A stretch of DNA of 64,000 nucleotides from Sinotaia quadrata (taxonomy: Eukaryota > Mollusca > Gastropoda > Architaenioglossa > Viviparidae), in NCBI GenBank assembly GCA_028829895.1, contig CM054181.1, forward strand, positions 116,717,860 through 116,781,859, written 5' to 3'. The translations under genes were made by a program, and so were the position numbers. The notes beneath the pieces are model-generated. The model was not told where the DNA came from. It made no database searches and saw nothing but the letters and a program-made list of their open reading frames with translations. Below are positions 49,140 to 61,325 of this stretch, piece after piece. Numbering within the stretch: position 1 is the first letter of the stretch; every line of letters starts with the position of its first letter.

Positions 49140-49510
49140 CTTTCTTGTCACAAAAATTGCATAAATACTTTGGTAGCATCAACCTTGATATAGTAAGTAA
49201 TTAACACTAAATCATTTTTGTCACAAAAGTAATTTGGTAACATCAACCTTGATACAGCAATAAATTAACACAAAAATAATTTGGTCACATCAACTGTGAC
49301 ACAGCAAGTAATTAACACTAAATCATTTTTGTCACAAAAGTAATTCTGTCACAACTACCATGACACAGCAAGTAATAAACATAAATATTCTGGTCACATC
49401 ACCTTTGACAAAAGCAAATAATTATTATAAATACTCTGGTAACATCAACTTTGACACAGCAAGTAATTAATACTTTTACAACTTCAACTTTAAGGTAATT
49501 AGCACAAAAC
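49140..49510. repeat. degenerate ~60-bp repeat
   Basis: Units with AACATCAACCTTGACACAGC-like and AAGTAATTAACACTAAATCA blocks. Confidence 0.8.
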
Positions 49511-49689
49511 CTTGACATAGAAAATAATTAATACTAATAGTTAAGTAAATCAATATCAAGAAAGTCATTCATAACAAATATACCAGAAAGAGGGTTCATC
49601 CATTGAAAATATGGCCCCAAATTACTGAATCTAATTAGAAAAATACCTTCTCTACCAATTACAGACTATTACTTCGATGCCAGTAATGT

Positions 49690-49935
49690 TTGCCTTATAA
49701 TGCACTATAGTAATGTACACTTGGTCCCTCATGTTAATGAAGTTTGCCTTATAATGCACTATAGTAATGTACACTTGGTCCCTCATGTTAATGAAGTTTG
49801 CCTTATAATGCACTATAGTGATGTACACTTGGTCCCTCATGTTAATGAAGTTTGCCTTATACTGCACTATAGTGATGTACACTTGGTCCATCATGTTAAT
49901 GAAGTTTGCCTTATACTATACTATAGTGATGTATA
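49690..49935. repeat. 54-bp minisatellite
   Basis: Four and a half units with GTTTGCCTTATAATGCACTA and CACTTGGTCCCTCATGTTAA; very uniform. Confidence 0.96.
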
Positions 49936-49974
49936 ATCTCTCTCTCTTAGTCTTATGCTAATGAAGTATACTAT

Positions 49975-50185
49975 ACAATAGTGATACCATTCATAAATGA
50001 ACTATACCACCCATAACTGAGGTAACCAAGCCTTTCATGACTGAAGTAACCATACCATTCATAAATGAACTATACCAGTAACCCATAACTTAAGTAACCA
50101 TGCCATCCATAAATGAAGTAACCATGCTACTGAAGTAACCATACCATTCATAAATGAACTATACCATCCATGACTGAAGTAACCC
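49975..50185. repeat. degenerate repeat
   Basis: ACCATTCATAAATGAACTAT and TGAAGTAACCATGC variants. Confidence 0.8.
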
Positions 50186-50559
50186 TGCTATTCATCAGCA
50201 TAATGGCTGTTTTTCAATAGCATAGTGTATTTGTCAGCATCATTGAGTTTTTTAACTCAGGAGTCAATAAAGTAAATAGCAAACGTATGTAAACTTTCAA
50301 CTACTGAAAGAACAGTTGTTTGACTGATTGATATTTTCTCCCAGTGTCTATTGATTTTGTAGATATTTCAGGCCTGGCTAATATTAGAACAGACCAACCA
50401 ATGCCCTAGCTCAAAAGGACAGCTGCAAAGTCTGAATGATCAAACTTTCAGTGAGAACTATATTCATGCCAGACAATATATGTCAGTCGTCACTTAAAGC
50501 AAGATTGTTGACCATAATATATCAAATGGCATAGGCACTGTTTTTACTTAATGCCATTT

Positions 50560-51320
50560 AACTGTGAACACTTTGTCCAGGCTTACTGTATACATCAGTG
50601 GGTTTGCTGTAAATAAAAACTGTGTCCAGGCTTATTGTATACATCAGTGGGTTTGCTGTAAGTGAAAAACTGTGTCTATACCATTTGATATGTGGCCAGT
50701 GATCTTGCATTAATTGTATCAATGATATATGGCCATTGGTCTTGCTGAAATGAAAACTTTGTCCAGGCGATTTGTATACATCAGTGGTCTAGTTTCAGGT
50801 GAAAACTATATCTACACCAAATGATATAAGACTGGTGATCTAACTATAAACAATAACTATAAACATACCAAACAATCCACAGCCTATGATAAACAGTAAC
50901 TATAGCCATGCTAAACAATCTATAGTCCATGAAAAATGATAACTATAACCATACCAAATAATATACAATCCATGATAAACGATAACTATAAGCATACCAA
51001 TCTTGTCCTTGATAAATGATAACTATAACCACACAAAACAATAAACATTTCTTGATAAATGATAACTATAAATAAACCAAACAATAAACATTTCTGGATA
51101 AATGATAATTATAGCCATAAAAACAAACAGTTCTTGATAAATGATGATTGTAACTATACAAAACTATAAACATTTCTTGATAAATGGTAACTATAACCAT
51201 ATAACTCAAACAATCATACACTTCAGTACTCAAACAATCATAGACTTTCAAACTCAAATAACCACACATTTCAGTGCTCAACAGTCATAGATTTCCAAAC
51301 TCAAATAACCACACATTTCA
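50560..51320. repeat. several degenerate minisatellites
   Basis: TGTGTCCAGGCTTATTGTAT units (50575-50790), GATAACTATAACCATACCAA units (50830-51200) and TCAAATAACCACACATTTCA units (51200-51325). Confidence 0.82.
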
Positions 51321-51469
51321 ACACTCAAATAATTAATTACTATGCACAAGATGCCCAAATTGATTATCTAGTATTGAGTATCCAGGCAGGAAGTAATCAA
51401 GTCAAATAATCTAGATGTGTATCCATGCCAAAGAAATAGCTAATGCTCTATTTGTGTATCTATGTCAGA

Positions 51470-52240
51470 CAAAATATAGTTAAATGACCTAGTTTTTCAT
51501 CCATGCCAGACAAAACAGTTATATGATCAAATATGATTAAAAGTCCTAGCTGTTTATCTATACCAGACAAAACATGATCAAATGATCTAATTCTGTATTT
51601 TCCAGAAAAAACTACAGCTAAATGATCAAATTGATTATCCATGCCAGAGAGCACAGTTAAATGATCTAGCTGTTTATCCATGCCAGATAATACATGGTTA
51701 AATGATCTAGCTGTTTATCCATGCCAGACAACATATGTGATGCTCTCTGGGAAAACCCGGCCACAGTCGCTAAAAGTGATTTTGCGCTACAGCCATTTGT
51801 AGTCATTTACTCCCCTTTGATAGTCCTGGGAGATATATTACTTTAAAAATGTATAGTGAAGAAACTATCTGACATAAATTAAAATGGTTTATTTTAAAAT
51901 TAACAATAGATTCTGAACTTTAATAAATTATAAAAACCCATTTTTGAATTTTTTTCACTTTAGCACTATGGCCATTTGTAGTTGTTTACTCCCCTTTGAT
52001 AGTCCAGGGATGTATGTACTTAAAAATATGTATAGTGTAAAAACTATCAACATAAATTAAAATGGTTTCTATTTTAAATAAACATGAGATTCTGAACTTT
52101 AATAAATTATAAAAAACCCACTTTTGATTTTTTTTCACTTTAGCCGCGTTTTCCCAGACAGCATCACATATGATTAGATGATCAAGGTCTTTATCCATGC
52201 CAGACACACAAGGGGTTAATTGGTCTAGGTATTTATCCAT
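51470..52240. repeat. ~40-bp minisatellite interrupted by the 433-bp element
   Basis: Units with AAATGATCTAGCTGTTTATC and CATGCCAGACAAAACA on the left of the MITE and GGTCTTTATCCATGCCAGAC on the right; the MITE landed inside the array. Confidence 0.85.
51736..52168. mobile_element. 433-bp MITE-like element with TA target duplication and internal duplication
   Basis: Inverted ends TGTGATGCTCTCTGGGAAAA and, at the right end, the complement of TGTGATGCTGTCTGGGAAAA, flanked by TA on both sides within a minisatellite. Inside, a segment of about 190 bp (CAGCCATTTGTAGTCATTTA... and GGCCATTTGTAGTTGTTTAC...) is present twice. TA duplication suggests a Tc1/mariner-like or related DNA transposon origin; no coding sequence remains. 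Confidence 0.75.
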
Positions 52241-52329
52241 GTTATATAACACAAGGACAATTTTTAAAAAAATGGAATTCCACTGAGCAAAAATATCACA
52301 TCTGATTATATGTTACACCAAATAATATC

Positions 52330-53490
52330 AGAACTGAAATGATGAAATTGTCACCAAGTATCTTCACTGAAATGGTGAAATTCTCTTGCTGACAAATACT
52401 GTCAACAAAATGTTGGTGACATTACATCACCAACAAGTACTATTGCTGAAATAGTGGTGAAGTTATGTTAACAAGTGTTTTTTCTCTACACTGTTCATGA
52501 AATTATATCACTAAGTACATTTGAACTAGTGATGAAATTATGTCACAAATAATTTTGCTGAGCTAGTGGTAAAATTATATGTCACCAAAAATATTTTTGA
52601 TGAATTAGTGGTGAAATTATGTCACCAACACATACCTTTGTTGATCAAACTTGTCACCAAAAGTATTTTTGATGAAAAGTAAAATTATGTCACCAACAAA
52701 TGTCTTGCTGATTAACTTAGGTTACCAAGTCCTTGCTGAACAAGTGATAAAATTGTCATAAATTGATAAAAAGTATTTTTGATGAACTAGCTTATATCAT
52801 CAAGTATCCATGCTGATCTAACTTATGCCACCAGGAAGTGTCTTTGCTGAACAAATGATGAAATTCTGTCACAAAAAGTATTTTTGATCAACTAGTGGTG
52901 AAATTGTGTCCCCATAAGTATTGAACTAATGGTGAAATTATGTCACCAAAAAAGCTGAACAGTGGTGAAATTGTCACTAAAAGTCTCTTTGCTGAACTAG
53001 TGGTGAAATTATGTCACCAAAATATTTTTGCTGAACTAGTGGTGAAATTATGTCATCAAAAGTATCTTTAAAGAACTAGCAGTGAGATAATGTCATCAAA
53101 AGTATCTTTACTGAACTAGTGGTTAATTAATGTCACCCAAAGTATCTTTACTGAACTAGTGGTTAATTAATGTCACCTAAAATATCTTTACTGAACTAGT
53201 GGTTAATTAATGTCACCCAAAGTATCTTTACTGAACTAGTGTTAATTAATGTCACCTAAAGTATCTTTACTGAACTAGTGGTTAATTAATGTCACCCACA
53301 GTATCTTTACTGAACTAGTGGTTAATTACTGTCACCTAAAGTATCTTTACTGAACTAGTGGTTAATTAATGTCATCCAAAGTATCTTTACTGATCTGAAC
53401 TAGTGATTAATTAATGTCACCTAAAGTATCTTTACTGAACTAGTGGTGAAATAATGTCACCGAAATATTGAACTAGTGATGAAATAGTGT
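52330..53490. repeat. ~40-bp minisatellite, about 27 units
   Basis: Left units read TGAACTAGTGGTGAAATTAT and GTCACCAAAAGTATTTTTG; right units (53080-53440) are uniform with TGAACTAGTGGTTAATTAAT and GTCACCTAAAGTATCTTTAC, showing one-sided homogenisation. Confidence 0.93.
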
Positions 53491-54263
53491 TGGCCAAACA
53501 CAATCTTGACCAAAGTGAGGACAAAGCATTATATATTGCAGAATCTTCAGAAAAATTCAAAACTGTCTTCACCTTATGTTTTATATAAGCATGCATTCAT
53601 CCTGCATGCATGTGTGTGCATATATAGGTATAATCAACTAATAATTTATTTTCTAAATTTAGACTTGCACCTTAAAATTTAAAATAGCTATACTTAACCT
53701 TTGTACACAATCATTGTAGAGAAAGAAATGGTTTATAAAATGGTTGAAAAAAATGTAACTTTAGAACCTGACCATCACAATTTCATGTAATATTTATCAA
53801 ACATAGAATTTTATACAAAAATCAACTTCCTGAAACATGAATGCTACAACAGTCACAAGCTCAGAACTTTACAAACAGTAATTTCCTGTAACATTTACCC
53901 AGCAACAGCCATAACCACAGAACCAGTCATAGCCACAGAAATTTCAAATAACATTTACTCAATGACATGGTTAATAGCAAAATTAGACAACACTTCACAA
54001 TTTCATTTTTACTTACCCATCAAGTGATATCAACGAGAATTTAACCAGGAGCAAGACTTAATACATTATTTCACATTTTCAAATAAAATAAACATATACA
54101 TGATAAAACATAGCAACAGAAATTTACAACAGCAATTAACCATTGACAAGTTGAAACAAATATTTCACATTTTCATTGCAGCATTGCTTGTCAAAAACAC
54201 AAAGTAGAGATGAGTCTTTTTACTCACACTGAAAACAGAAAATGGATTTAAATCACTACTCAC
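53491..54263. other. AT-rich start of the large WD intron
   Basis: No exon seen; faint degenerate repeats of CAGTCATAGCCACAGAAAT type. Confidence 0.45.
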
Positions 54264-54382
54264 AGAGTATGGTCCTGCAGGTGGCTGTCCAGTGTGCTCC
54301 CAATGGAGATATGGTAAGTTAGGTATGGTCCCTGGTTGTCTTCTCTCACGTTTCTGTACACGCAGTTCCTGATAATCTTTAC
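54264..54382 (-). CDS. WD gene exon h: basic RRQPG segment
   Basis: Exon of 119 nt, phase 1 in and 0 out. The acceptor is cttatctgtcag and the donor TACTCT|GTGAGT. It encodes KDYQELRVQKRERRQPG and then PNLPYLHWEHTGQPPAGPYS, a basic then proline/aromatic segment that looks conserved within the WDR49-like group. This is the last exon before the 42.6-kb intron. Confidence 0.85.
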
Positions 54383-54429
54383 CTGACAGATAAGGAAGCA
54401 AAGGCATAATAGTATCCATTGCTTTCATT

Positions 54430-55210
54430 AAATCAGATAAAATTCCTCCCATTCAATAATTCTATACACTGAAATTAATTAAAATTCTTCCCAATATAAC
54501 AATTCTGTATTTTAAATCAATTAAAATTCATTCCCCCAATGTAACAATTCTATACAACAAATCAGTGGTTGGAAAACAGGGGGTAATTAAATGGGGTAAA
54601 AATGAAACTTTGGGGGATAATGAAGACTAAAAAAAAAAAAGCCAAATAAAGTAATGTAATGTAAGGTTTTAGAACTTATTCACAAATTAATTGTTTTGCC
54701 CTCCCACCCACCCCACCCAATTTTAATAGAACTACAATAAATTCCTATTTTTATAAAATTAACTCCCCTGATAATTAAGTCACTTGGCCTTATCAAAGAT
54801 GCCATTTCAAACAGTCCTTAAAAAATGTCAGTTATGATCTCAACTCCCAACTAGGTGAGCTCAATAATTATATTAATATTTATCTTAAGCTACAGTTAAC
54901 AGGTGATCTTCAGACAAGAGAACATAATTATATGTTTATTTCTTTTCCTAAACTAAAATTAACAGTTGACCTCAAGGCAATATAATATACTTACATTACC
55001 TGTAATTTTTTTCTAAGCTGCAATAAAAGGTGACCTTAAGACAATACTGTAATACATACCTTTACTCAAAGCAGTAATTAACAGGTGACATTTAAACAAT
55101 ATCATTGCATATATCTTTATCTCTAAGCAATAATTAACAGGTGACATAAAAAATATCATTACATGTATCTTTATCTCTTCTCTAAGCAAAAATAAACAAC
55201 ATCATTTCTG
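54430..55210. repeat. degenerate repeats in intron g-h
   Basis: TTCCCCCAATGTAACAATTCTATAC-like blocks split across 54435-54560, and CTAAGCAATAATTAACAGGT followed by GACATTTAAACAATATCATT blocks at 54885-55190. Confidence 0.7.
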
Positions 55211-55278
55211 TAAACAATAGGGAATTTAATAAAGTACTTCAAGCACCAGAATATTAATGATGACAAAACTTCTCTCAC

Positions 55279-55408
55279 CTAGGACTGTCTTCTCCCAGGT
55301 GTTCACACGATAAGTTTGTGGCTCAGCTATTGCAGCTTCGTCTGGTTCCCACTCACTTTCACGATCAGGTTCAATTTGGACATTATCAGATGTGTCTTCA
55401 TGCTCCCC
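55279..55408 (-). CDS. WD gene exon g: acidic linker
   Basis: Exon of 130 nt, phase 0 in and 1 out. The acceptor is ttattcttag and the donor CCTAG|GTGAGAG, a strong consensus. It encodes an acidic linker (DRESEWEPDEAAIAEP) ending in TYRVNTWEKTVL. Such a stretch is expected to be flexible. Phase 1 out matches the phase of exon h. Confidence 0.8.
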
Positions 55409-56759
55409 CTAAGAATAAGACTAGTTTATCTTATTATTTGAGAGCATTTACCTAAAATACAACTTTAAAAAAAATGATTTTTTAACACCAGGTTAAAAGG
55501 TGCAAAAAACTGCCAGAACTAAGCTAAAGATGAAGTGAACAGAAATCTACAAATCTACTTACAAAATGTTATTTGAGAGAACATAAAAGTTATGACAAAG
55601 CTGCTAAATTAATGAAACCATCTATGTGTTTACCTGATGTGTGTCTTAGTCTTGTAATACATGTTTTGGAAACTAAATAATTATACTGAACAGATTAATT
55701 TATGATCAATATCAAGGCAATGATTTAAGTGAAAATAGTAAGTCATGAGATTTGTAAAACTTAAAATAGCTGACTGATATATATTTTTGCTTATAAAATG
55801 GACAGTAATTAAAATTAATTAATTCCATGACATTAATTTTTGTCATGAGAGATATGAAAATGTTTTGGTTTGCTAATAGAGGTAAAGTATAAATTATCAA
55901 CTTGATCCCCTTTTTTAAATTGTATAAATAATATTTTATATACTGTTTGGTTATAAGCTATGTATTACCTATAATCATTGAATATCATGCTTGTAGACTC
56001 TGAGCAGTCCCTACAGATGATATCTTCAGGAACAATAAGTCAAGCTATTATTTTAAATTACTTTAGCAGACATTGCTTTGAGAACAATTACTATGTCACA
56101 ATCAAGTAGTAACTCTTAGCTTAAGACCTGCTGTCCTTTAGGTTTTGTTCAGCATCCAGTAGTAACTTTTAGCTTAAGACATTGCTGTCCTTTATGTTTT
56201 GTTCAGCATTGAGTAGTAACTCTTAGCTATATATTTTGTATGGCATTTAAACCATTATTATAAACCCATTGGCGTTTAAACCATTATTATAAGCCTATTG
56301 TTCTGATATTTAAACCACATTTAATTAAGGTTTAGATTAAATCAATAATTGTTTTTGTTTAATCCTTTGTTGTTTGATAAACACTGGCAAATCTAGATGG
56401 AAGTTGTCTTTCTGAGAAAAAGAAAAAGGGATCAAACTACAAACCACTCAATACCTACATTTGTGAAAGTCTAGATTCTCAGTTAAATAATTGCTTCCCC
56501 TTTCCCCTGTTACTGGAATTTTTTTATATGAATTTTTAAATGAAACCATGTAATTTGATTCATCTGTTGTCAAGTGAGAAAAGGGAATTTGCTACAGTGA
56601 GTATGTCACATATTTAACAATATATAAAATATGTTCAAATACTGTAAATAATATATTCTATCCATCATTAAAAAAAAATAAACTCATCTGCAAGTATACA
56701 AAAAAAGATATGGATATATTTAACCTAACACATAAAGATATTCGTACAAAGGCACACAC
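55409..56759. other. intron f-g, AT-rich
   Basis: A duplicated segment of about 70 bp around CAGCATCCAGTAGTAACTTT (56080-56240). Nothing else recognised. Confidence 0.5.
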
Positions 56760-56825
56760 CTCAGCTGTCATATCATCATCAAACTCCAGTTTAGGTGTGT
56801 ATGGCTCTATCTTCCAGTGCTCTTC
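56760..56825 (-). CDS. WD gene exon f: short post-WD exon
   Basis: Exon of 22 codons, phase 0/0. The acceptor is ggattttag and the donor GCTGAG|GTGTGT. It encodes EEHWKIEPYTPKLEFDDDMT followed by AE. It continues directly from the FGQ end of the last WD blade. No independent domain is visible. A 30-bp minisatellite begins about 25 bp upstream of its acceptor. Confidence 0.75.
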
Positions 56826-56849
56826 CTAAAATCCAGGTGAAACACATCA

Positions 56850-57350
56850 GTCAGTTATAGTATCATTATAACAAAATATTTCAGTTCTAGTATCATAATA
56901 ACAAAACATTTCAGTTCTAGAATCATTATAACAAAACATTTCAGTTCCAGTATCATTATAACAAAACATTTCAGATCTAGTATTATTATAACAAAACATT
57001 TCAGTTCTAGTATCATTTTAACAAAACATTTCAGTTCTAGAATCATTATAACAAAATATATCAGTTCTAGTATAAGTATAACAAAACATATCAGTTCTAG
57101 ATCATTATAACACAGCATATGTGTCCTAATACCTTAATAAAAAAACATATGAATTCTAGTATCATTATAACAAAATATATCAGCTCTAGAATCATTCTAA
57201 TATAACACATCAATTCCAATATCATTACAACAAAATATATCAGCTCTAGAATCATTCTAATATAACATATCAATTCCAGTATCATTATAACAAAACATAT
57301 CAGCTCTAGAATCATTCTAATATAGCATATCAGTTCTAATATCATTATTT
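56850..57350. repeat. 30-bp minisatellite next to the exon f acceptor
   Basis: About 17 units with TCAGTTCTAGTATCATTATA and ACAAAACATT; the right part alternates two unit types (TCATTCTAATATAACATATC). Starts about 25 bp upstream of exon f. Confidence 0.95.
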
Positions 57351-57499
57351 TTTAGAAACAATTATTTTGTGCAATATTTAAAATTAACAACTAAATTCAA
57401 ATAAACCTAGAATTAGTTCAGTAATTATTGAAAACATTGAAGAAATTAAATAAAATGTTTAAGTTTTATGACAAAATTTTGCATAACTGAATTTTTAAA

Positions 57500-57590
57500 A
57501 AAAATATTGTGAGAGCTCGGCAAACCACTTAGAAGGGGCCCATGTGCCATATGCAGCCCGAGGCCTGCAGGTTAGACAGCACTATTCTAA
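57500..57590. mobile_element. possible hAT terminal fragment
   Basis: GCCATATGCAGCCCGAGGCC and GCAGGTTAGACAGCAC resemble terminal sequence of hAT elements; it lies next to an IR-A fragment. Weak. Confidence 0.35.
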
Positions 57591-57960
57591 CACATAATTC
57601 AGCCGTTGGATTAGTATCACAAAAATCACAGCACTGTTCTTATCATAGAAGAAATGGAGTATGGTTTGTACATAACCTGTTCAATGACATAAGCCACAAC
57701 AGTATTTTTCACACCTTCATAACAATGTCACAAGTTTATTGTTCACAATAGAATAGTCAGTCTCCATGTGCTCTGCTAGGCACATTGTAGAATGATCCAA
57801 CATTGTAGATCCGTCAAGATTAATCTAGGCACAGGTTTGCCATATTAGTTTCTCAAGTGGACAGTAACAAATTTCTAGCACTCCTTTTGCTAGAAAGTTC
57901 CAAAGTGAAGTTGAACATACTTGCCTAGGCACACAAAATTGTCTTACTGTCAGTGTTAAA
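57590..57960 (-). repeat. IR-A fragment
   Basis: Matches 17880-18240, sharing CACAATAGAATAGTCAGTCT and CTGCTAGGCACATTGTAGAA. Both copies are shorter forms of the family. Confidence 0.7.
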
Positions 57961-58289
57961 CAGTTTTTCTGTAAAATCAATTATGTTAACTTTCGTTATA
58001 TAATCAAAATTTTAAAATATTTTTGATAATAAACTTAATTAATTTAATTTTGCACTTATATTTTATCATGAATATTTTCTTCAGTGTAAGTATTAGTCAG
58101 TGTTCATCTGATCTGATAAAGTAAAACCTGACTAATACTTACATTCTGTTGTTGTCACTCAAAATATTTTATTGTTAACATTGACTAACTCAGCTATTGT
58201 TATTAAAAATATTTTAATGTCAATTTGGCCAACTTTGTTTTTATATTAATGTCCGACATCTTTGCTCTTACTTTTAAAATTAATATATT

Positions 58290-58465
58290 TAATTTTAATG
58301 TCACTACTGACCTACTTCCTTGGAAATTGATATCACTGATTATTGTCCACTGCTGACCTACTTTGCTTGGGAATTGATATCACTGCTTAGTGTCACCTCT
58401 GACCTACTTTGCTTGGATATTAATGTCACTGCTAACCTACTTTGCTTGGAAATTGATACTACATT
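58290..58465. repeat. ~45-bp degenerate minisatellite
   Basis: Four units with CTGACCTACTTTGCTTGGAA and TTGATATCACTGCTTAGTGT. Confidence 0.88.
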
Positions 58466-58713
58466 TTAATATAACTGCTGTTACATTATTCTAATCAATA
58501 TTATTTAAATATCAGTAATAAACAACTTTGCTCTTAGACTATATAATCGTATTAATATTACTATCAAGTTAAAGGTAAAGTGTCAAAGAACCATTAGACG
58601 CTGGTAAAAGTTACATTGTATTTAATGATACATTTTTGTTGTTGTAAATAAAGTGTTAAACATTATGTAAATAAACGCCCAAAAAAGAAACAAAAACCAT
58701 TCAAATTAAATAC

Positions 58714-58865
58714 CTGTCCAAAAATGCCAATATTGTTTCCATATATATCCCATAATGCAACACTGCTATCAGAAGAAGCTGAGACAATCAGCATTCTCTC
58801 ATTTCTCTCAAAGACTTCCAGGGAATTGACCATGTCTTGGTGAGCAGTGAACTGTGACTTTAAAA
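58714..58865 (-). CDS. WD gene exon e: WD blade
   Basis: Exon of 152 nt, phase 1 in and 0 out. It encodes KSQFTAHQDMVNSLEVFERN, then MLIVSASSDSSVALWDIYG and ends NIGIFGQ. The GH-equivalent AHQD, the SASSDSSV strand and ALWDI mark a complete WD blade; the IGIFGQ end leads into the C-terminal tail. The acceptor is ccatggacag and the donor GGACAG|GTATTT. Confidence 0.87.
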
Positions 58866-58929
58866 CTGTCCATGGATACAAAAAATAAACTCAAGAATTA
58901 GTTCACTGTCAAAAATGTTCAACACTATA

Positions 58930-59035
58930 TATTTCTGTGAAGTATATAGCCTGAGGTAACTAGGTTATCACTACCTTTCTGTGAAGTATATAGTCTGTGG
59001 ATCAACACTCTATCTTTCTGTGAAGCATACGAATG
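58930..59035. repeat. short repeat, three units
   Basis: CTTTCTGTGAAGTATATAG occurs three times with spacers, beginning about 65 bp upstream of the exon e acceptor. Confidence 0.8.
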
Positions 59036-59089
59036 AATGAATTCAATGAAGAAAGTGGATGTATTTTCAGACACCATGAAAGCCAGTTT

Positions 59090-60689
59090 CATATTTAAAT
59101 ATCATCCATAACTAATTACAACTGATGAGCATCTTAATTTATTTTATAATAATTCTCCAGCAGACACCATTCATCTCTCTCACTTGGTGGATATGCAGGT
59201 GCAGTAAACGTTTTCTCTCTTCCACAACATTAAAGACAACATTTACAGTCACACATTTCCATAGGTGGAAAACTTCTTACTAAAGAAGACAAATCTGTCT
59301 TTAATCTATATTTAGTGAGCCACCATCCACCCACTTTTTTCTCCAACATAAGGTTATCAAAATGTGTAAGGTCAATAAATTTTTTAAATAAATTTATTAA
59401 ATCAACAATCAAATATACATAAAACAAATACAATGAAAAGGATTACTTGACATCAATATTTCCACAAAACCACATTCGAAAAATTTTTATACTACACAGT
59501 CTTATATCCTAAAATACAATTCAGTACAATATAATGTCAATACAAATCACAGGATAGTTCTTATCAGTGAACAGAAATGGAGTTATTAGAGATAAGTGAT
59601 AATAGTTTCTACATAACCTTGTATAGATAAAGCCACAATTGTCCTTTTCATGCACTTTGTATCAAAGCCACAAGTTATTGTCTACATCAACTCCACATGT
59701 TACTCTCTCCTTCTGTAAAAAGCAATGATTCACCGTTTATTCTCTTGGGCTAACCCGGTGCTCATTTGCCATACCGGCCGCTCAAGCAGAACAACAATTG
59801 TAGCAATTTCTAGTAATTTTCCCTGCACCAGGAATTGCTCAATATGTAGTCAGCAAACCTTGCCACCATACATCAAAGGAGCGTAGTGTATTCCTTTACA
59901 CTTACACACATTGTGGTAGACAATTCCCACGTCTACCACGGTCATAGTGGTTTACAATCAGTGAACCAGCATATTCAAATAGCATGAGGAAAGGCTTTAT
60001 CAATTAAAAAATATAATCAGGGGACAAATGCTAAGTTTCCGGTTTATCCTCTTTCCAAATTTCATTCTTGCTTACATTCAAGTCTCAACTTACAGTTTCC
60101 TGTAACAGTATTTATTAACCTGGTACACGCATACAGCATAATAAATACAGCATTATAGTTTTATGAACTTTTTCACTAGAAACAATGTCAAGTATTTAGC
60201 ACAGTATATTCGAGCATCTTAGTTCAAACATTTGTAGAAATAATAGTCTAGTCACATAATACATCTCTAAGTAAAAGACAAGTATAACATATCAGTAGCA
60301 AAAATGTATGAAATATTTCTAAGCCCATTCTCTCTCAATCAGTCAGTTAACTCACCCTAAAACTAATGCCCGCCTTTCATGACCATGCCAAATTCAAGTG
60401 ATTAGACAATAGATTCTCTACAGCAAGTAAACTTTTTTATCTCAGCCCAATGCTGGTCTCATTCTTGTAAATCTTAACCATTGGATAATAAAAACTACTC
60501 ATCCAGTTGAACTGGTTTGCATTGCATCAGCAATTTCTAGCATGTTCTCAACTCAAGTATGTACTCTGACTCTGACATTTACAAAAATACCATCATGAGG
60601 AGTGCCCAAAGTTGGGTCACTTCAACAATTTAAAAATTTACATAACAATTAAGTCTAGAAATAGGGATAGTCAAATTTACTCCACCACA
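59090..60689 (-). repeat. IR-A interspersed repeat, longest copy
   Basis: About 1.6 kb within the intron between exons d and e of the WD gene. It starts (minus strand) TGTGGTGGAGTAAATTTGAC at 60689 and ends near ATCATCCATAACTAATT at about 59100, the same end as the 17.48-kb copy. Confidence 0.8.
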
Positions 60690-60805
60690 GATTAATAAGC
60701 AAAGAATGAATATGTGTTTCATTACAATTATATTCTTTGAAGAGCACCAAAGAACAGATTATTAAACAAACGAGCATAGAGTGTACATCATGTATTCTTA
60801 AGTCT

Positions 60806-60985
60806 ATTGTTACATATATTCTCATGCAACTCATTACATATATTCTCATGTAACTCATTACATATATTCTCATGTAACTCATTACATATATTCTCATGTA
60901 ACTCATTACATATATTCTCATGTAACTCATTACATATATTCTCATGTAACTCATTACATATATTCTCATGTAACTCATTTAATTT
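60806..60985 (-). repeat. 24-bp minisatellite at the exon d donor
   Basis: Seven nearly identical units (minus strand ATGAGTTACATGAGAATATA), beginning about 9 nt after the exon d donor. 24 is divisible by three and the exon d frame stays open through the array. Confidence 0.96.
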
Positions 60986-60987
60986 AC

Positions 60988-61122
60988 CAGGAAGCTGAGT
61001 GAGTGGCTCATCTACATGTGATGTAGCATACTCCAAGATATCCCACACCTTGATTACACCATCACCATCAGCAGTAGCAAGGCACTGGTTTAGTTTATCT
61101 GTCGCCATAATGATACTGCCCA
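60988..61122 (-). CDS. WD gene exon d: WD blade
   Basis: Exon of 135 nt, phase 1 in and 1 out. It encodes GSIIMATDKLNQCLATADGD, GVIKVWDI and a short acidic tail ending LTQLP. DGDGVIKVWDI is a textbook WD end. The acceptor is tttacttcag and the donor CTTCCTG|GTAAAT. The reading frame stays open past the donor through a 24-bp minisatellite (8-aa period, NELHENIC) for about 65 further codons, so a read-through isoform is possible on paper. Confidence 0.85.
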
Positions 61123-61184
61123 CTGAAGTAAACCACACACAGAAATATCAATGACTTGTCAAGAATAATAATTAAAGAAAGTAC

Positions 61185-61325
61185 TATTCAGTTTATCTGT
61201 GCCCACTGAAATAAACCACACACACTTAAATGTCAATGACTTGTCAACAGTAATAATAAAAGTACAGTTCAGTTTATCTGTCGCCATAATGATACTGTCT
61301 ATTAAAGTAAACTATACAGAAATGT
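61185..61325 (-). repeat. two intronic copies of the exon d acceptor region
   Basis: CAGTTTATCTGTCGCCATAA followed by TGATACTG at 61271-61298 repeats coding positions 61091-61118 almost exactly. A second, shorter copy at about 61189-61224 reads CAGTTTATCTG then TGCCCACTGAAATAAACCAC. Intron sequence CAATGACTTGTCAA is repeated with them. Confidence 0.9.
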
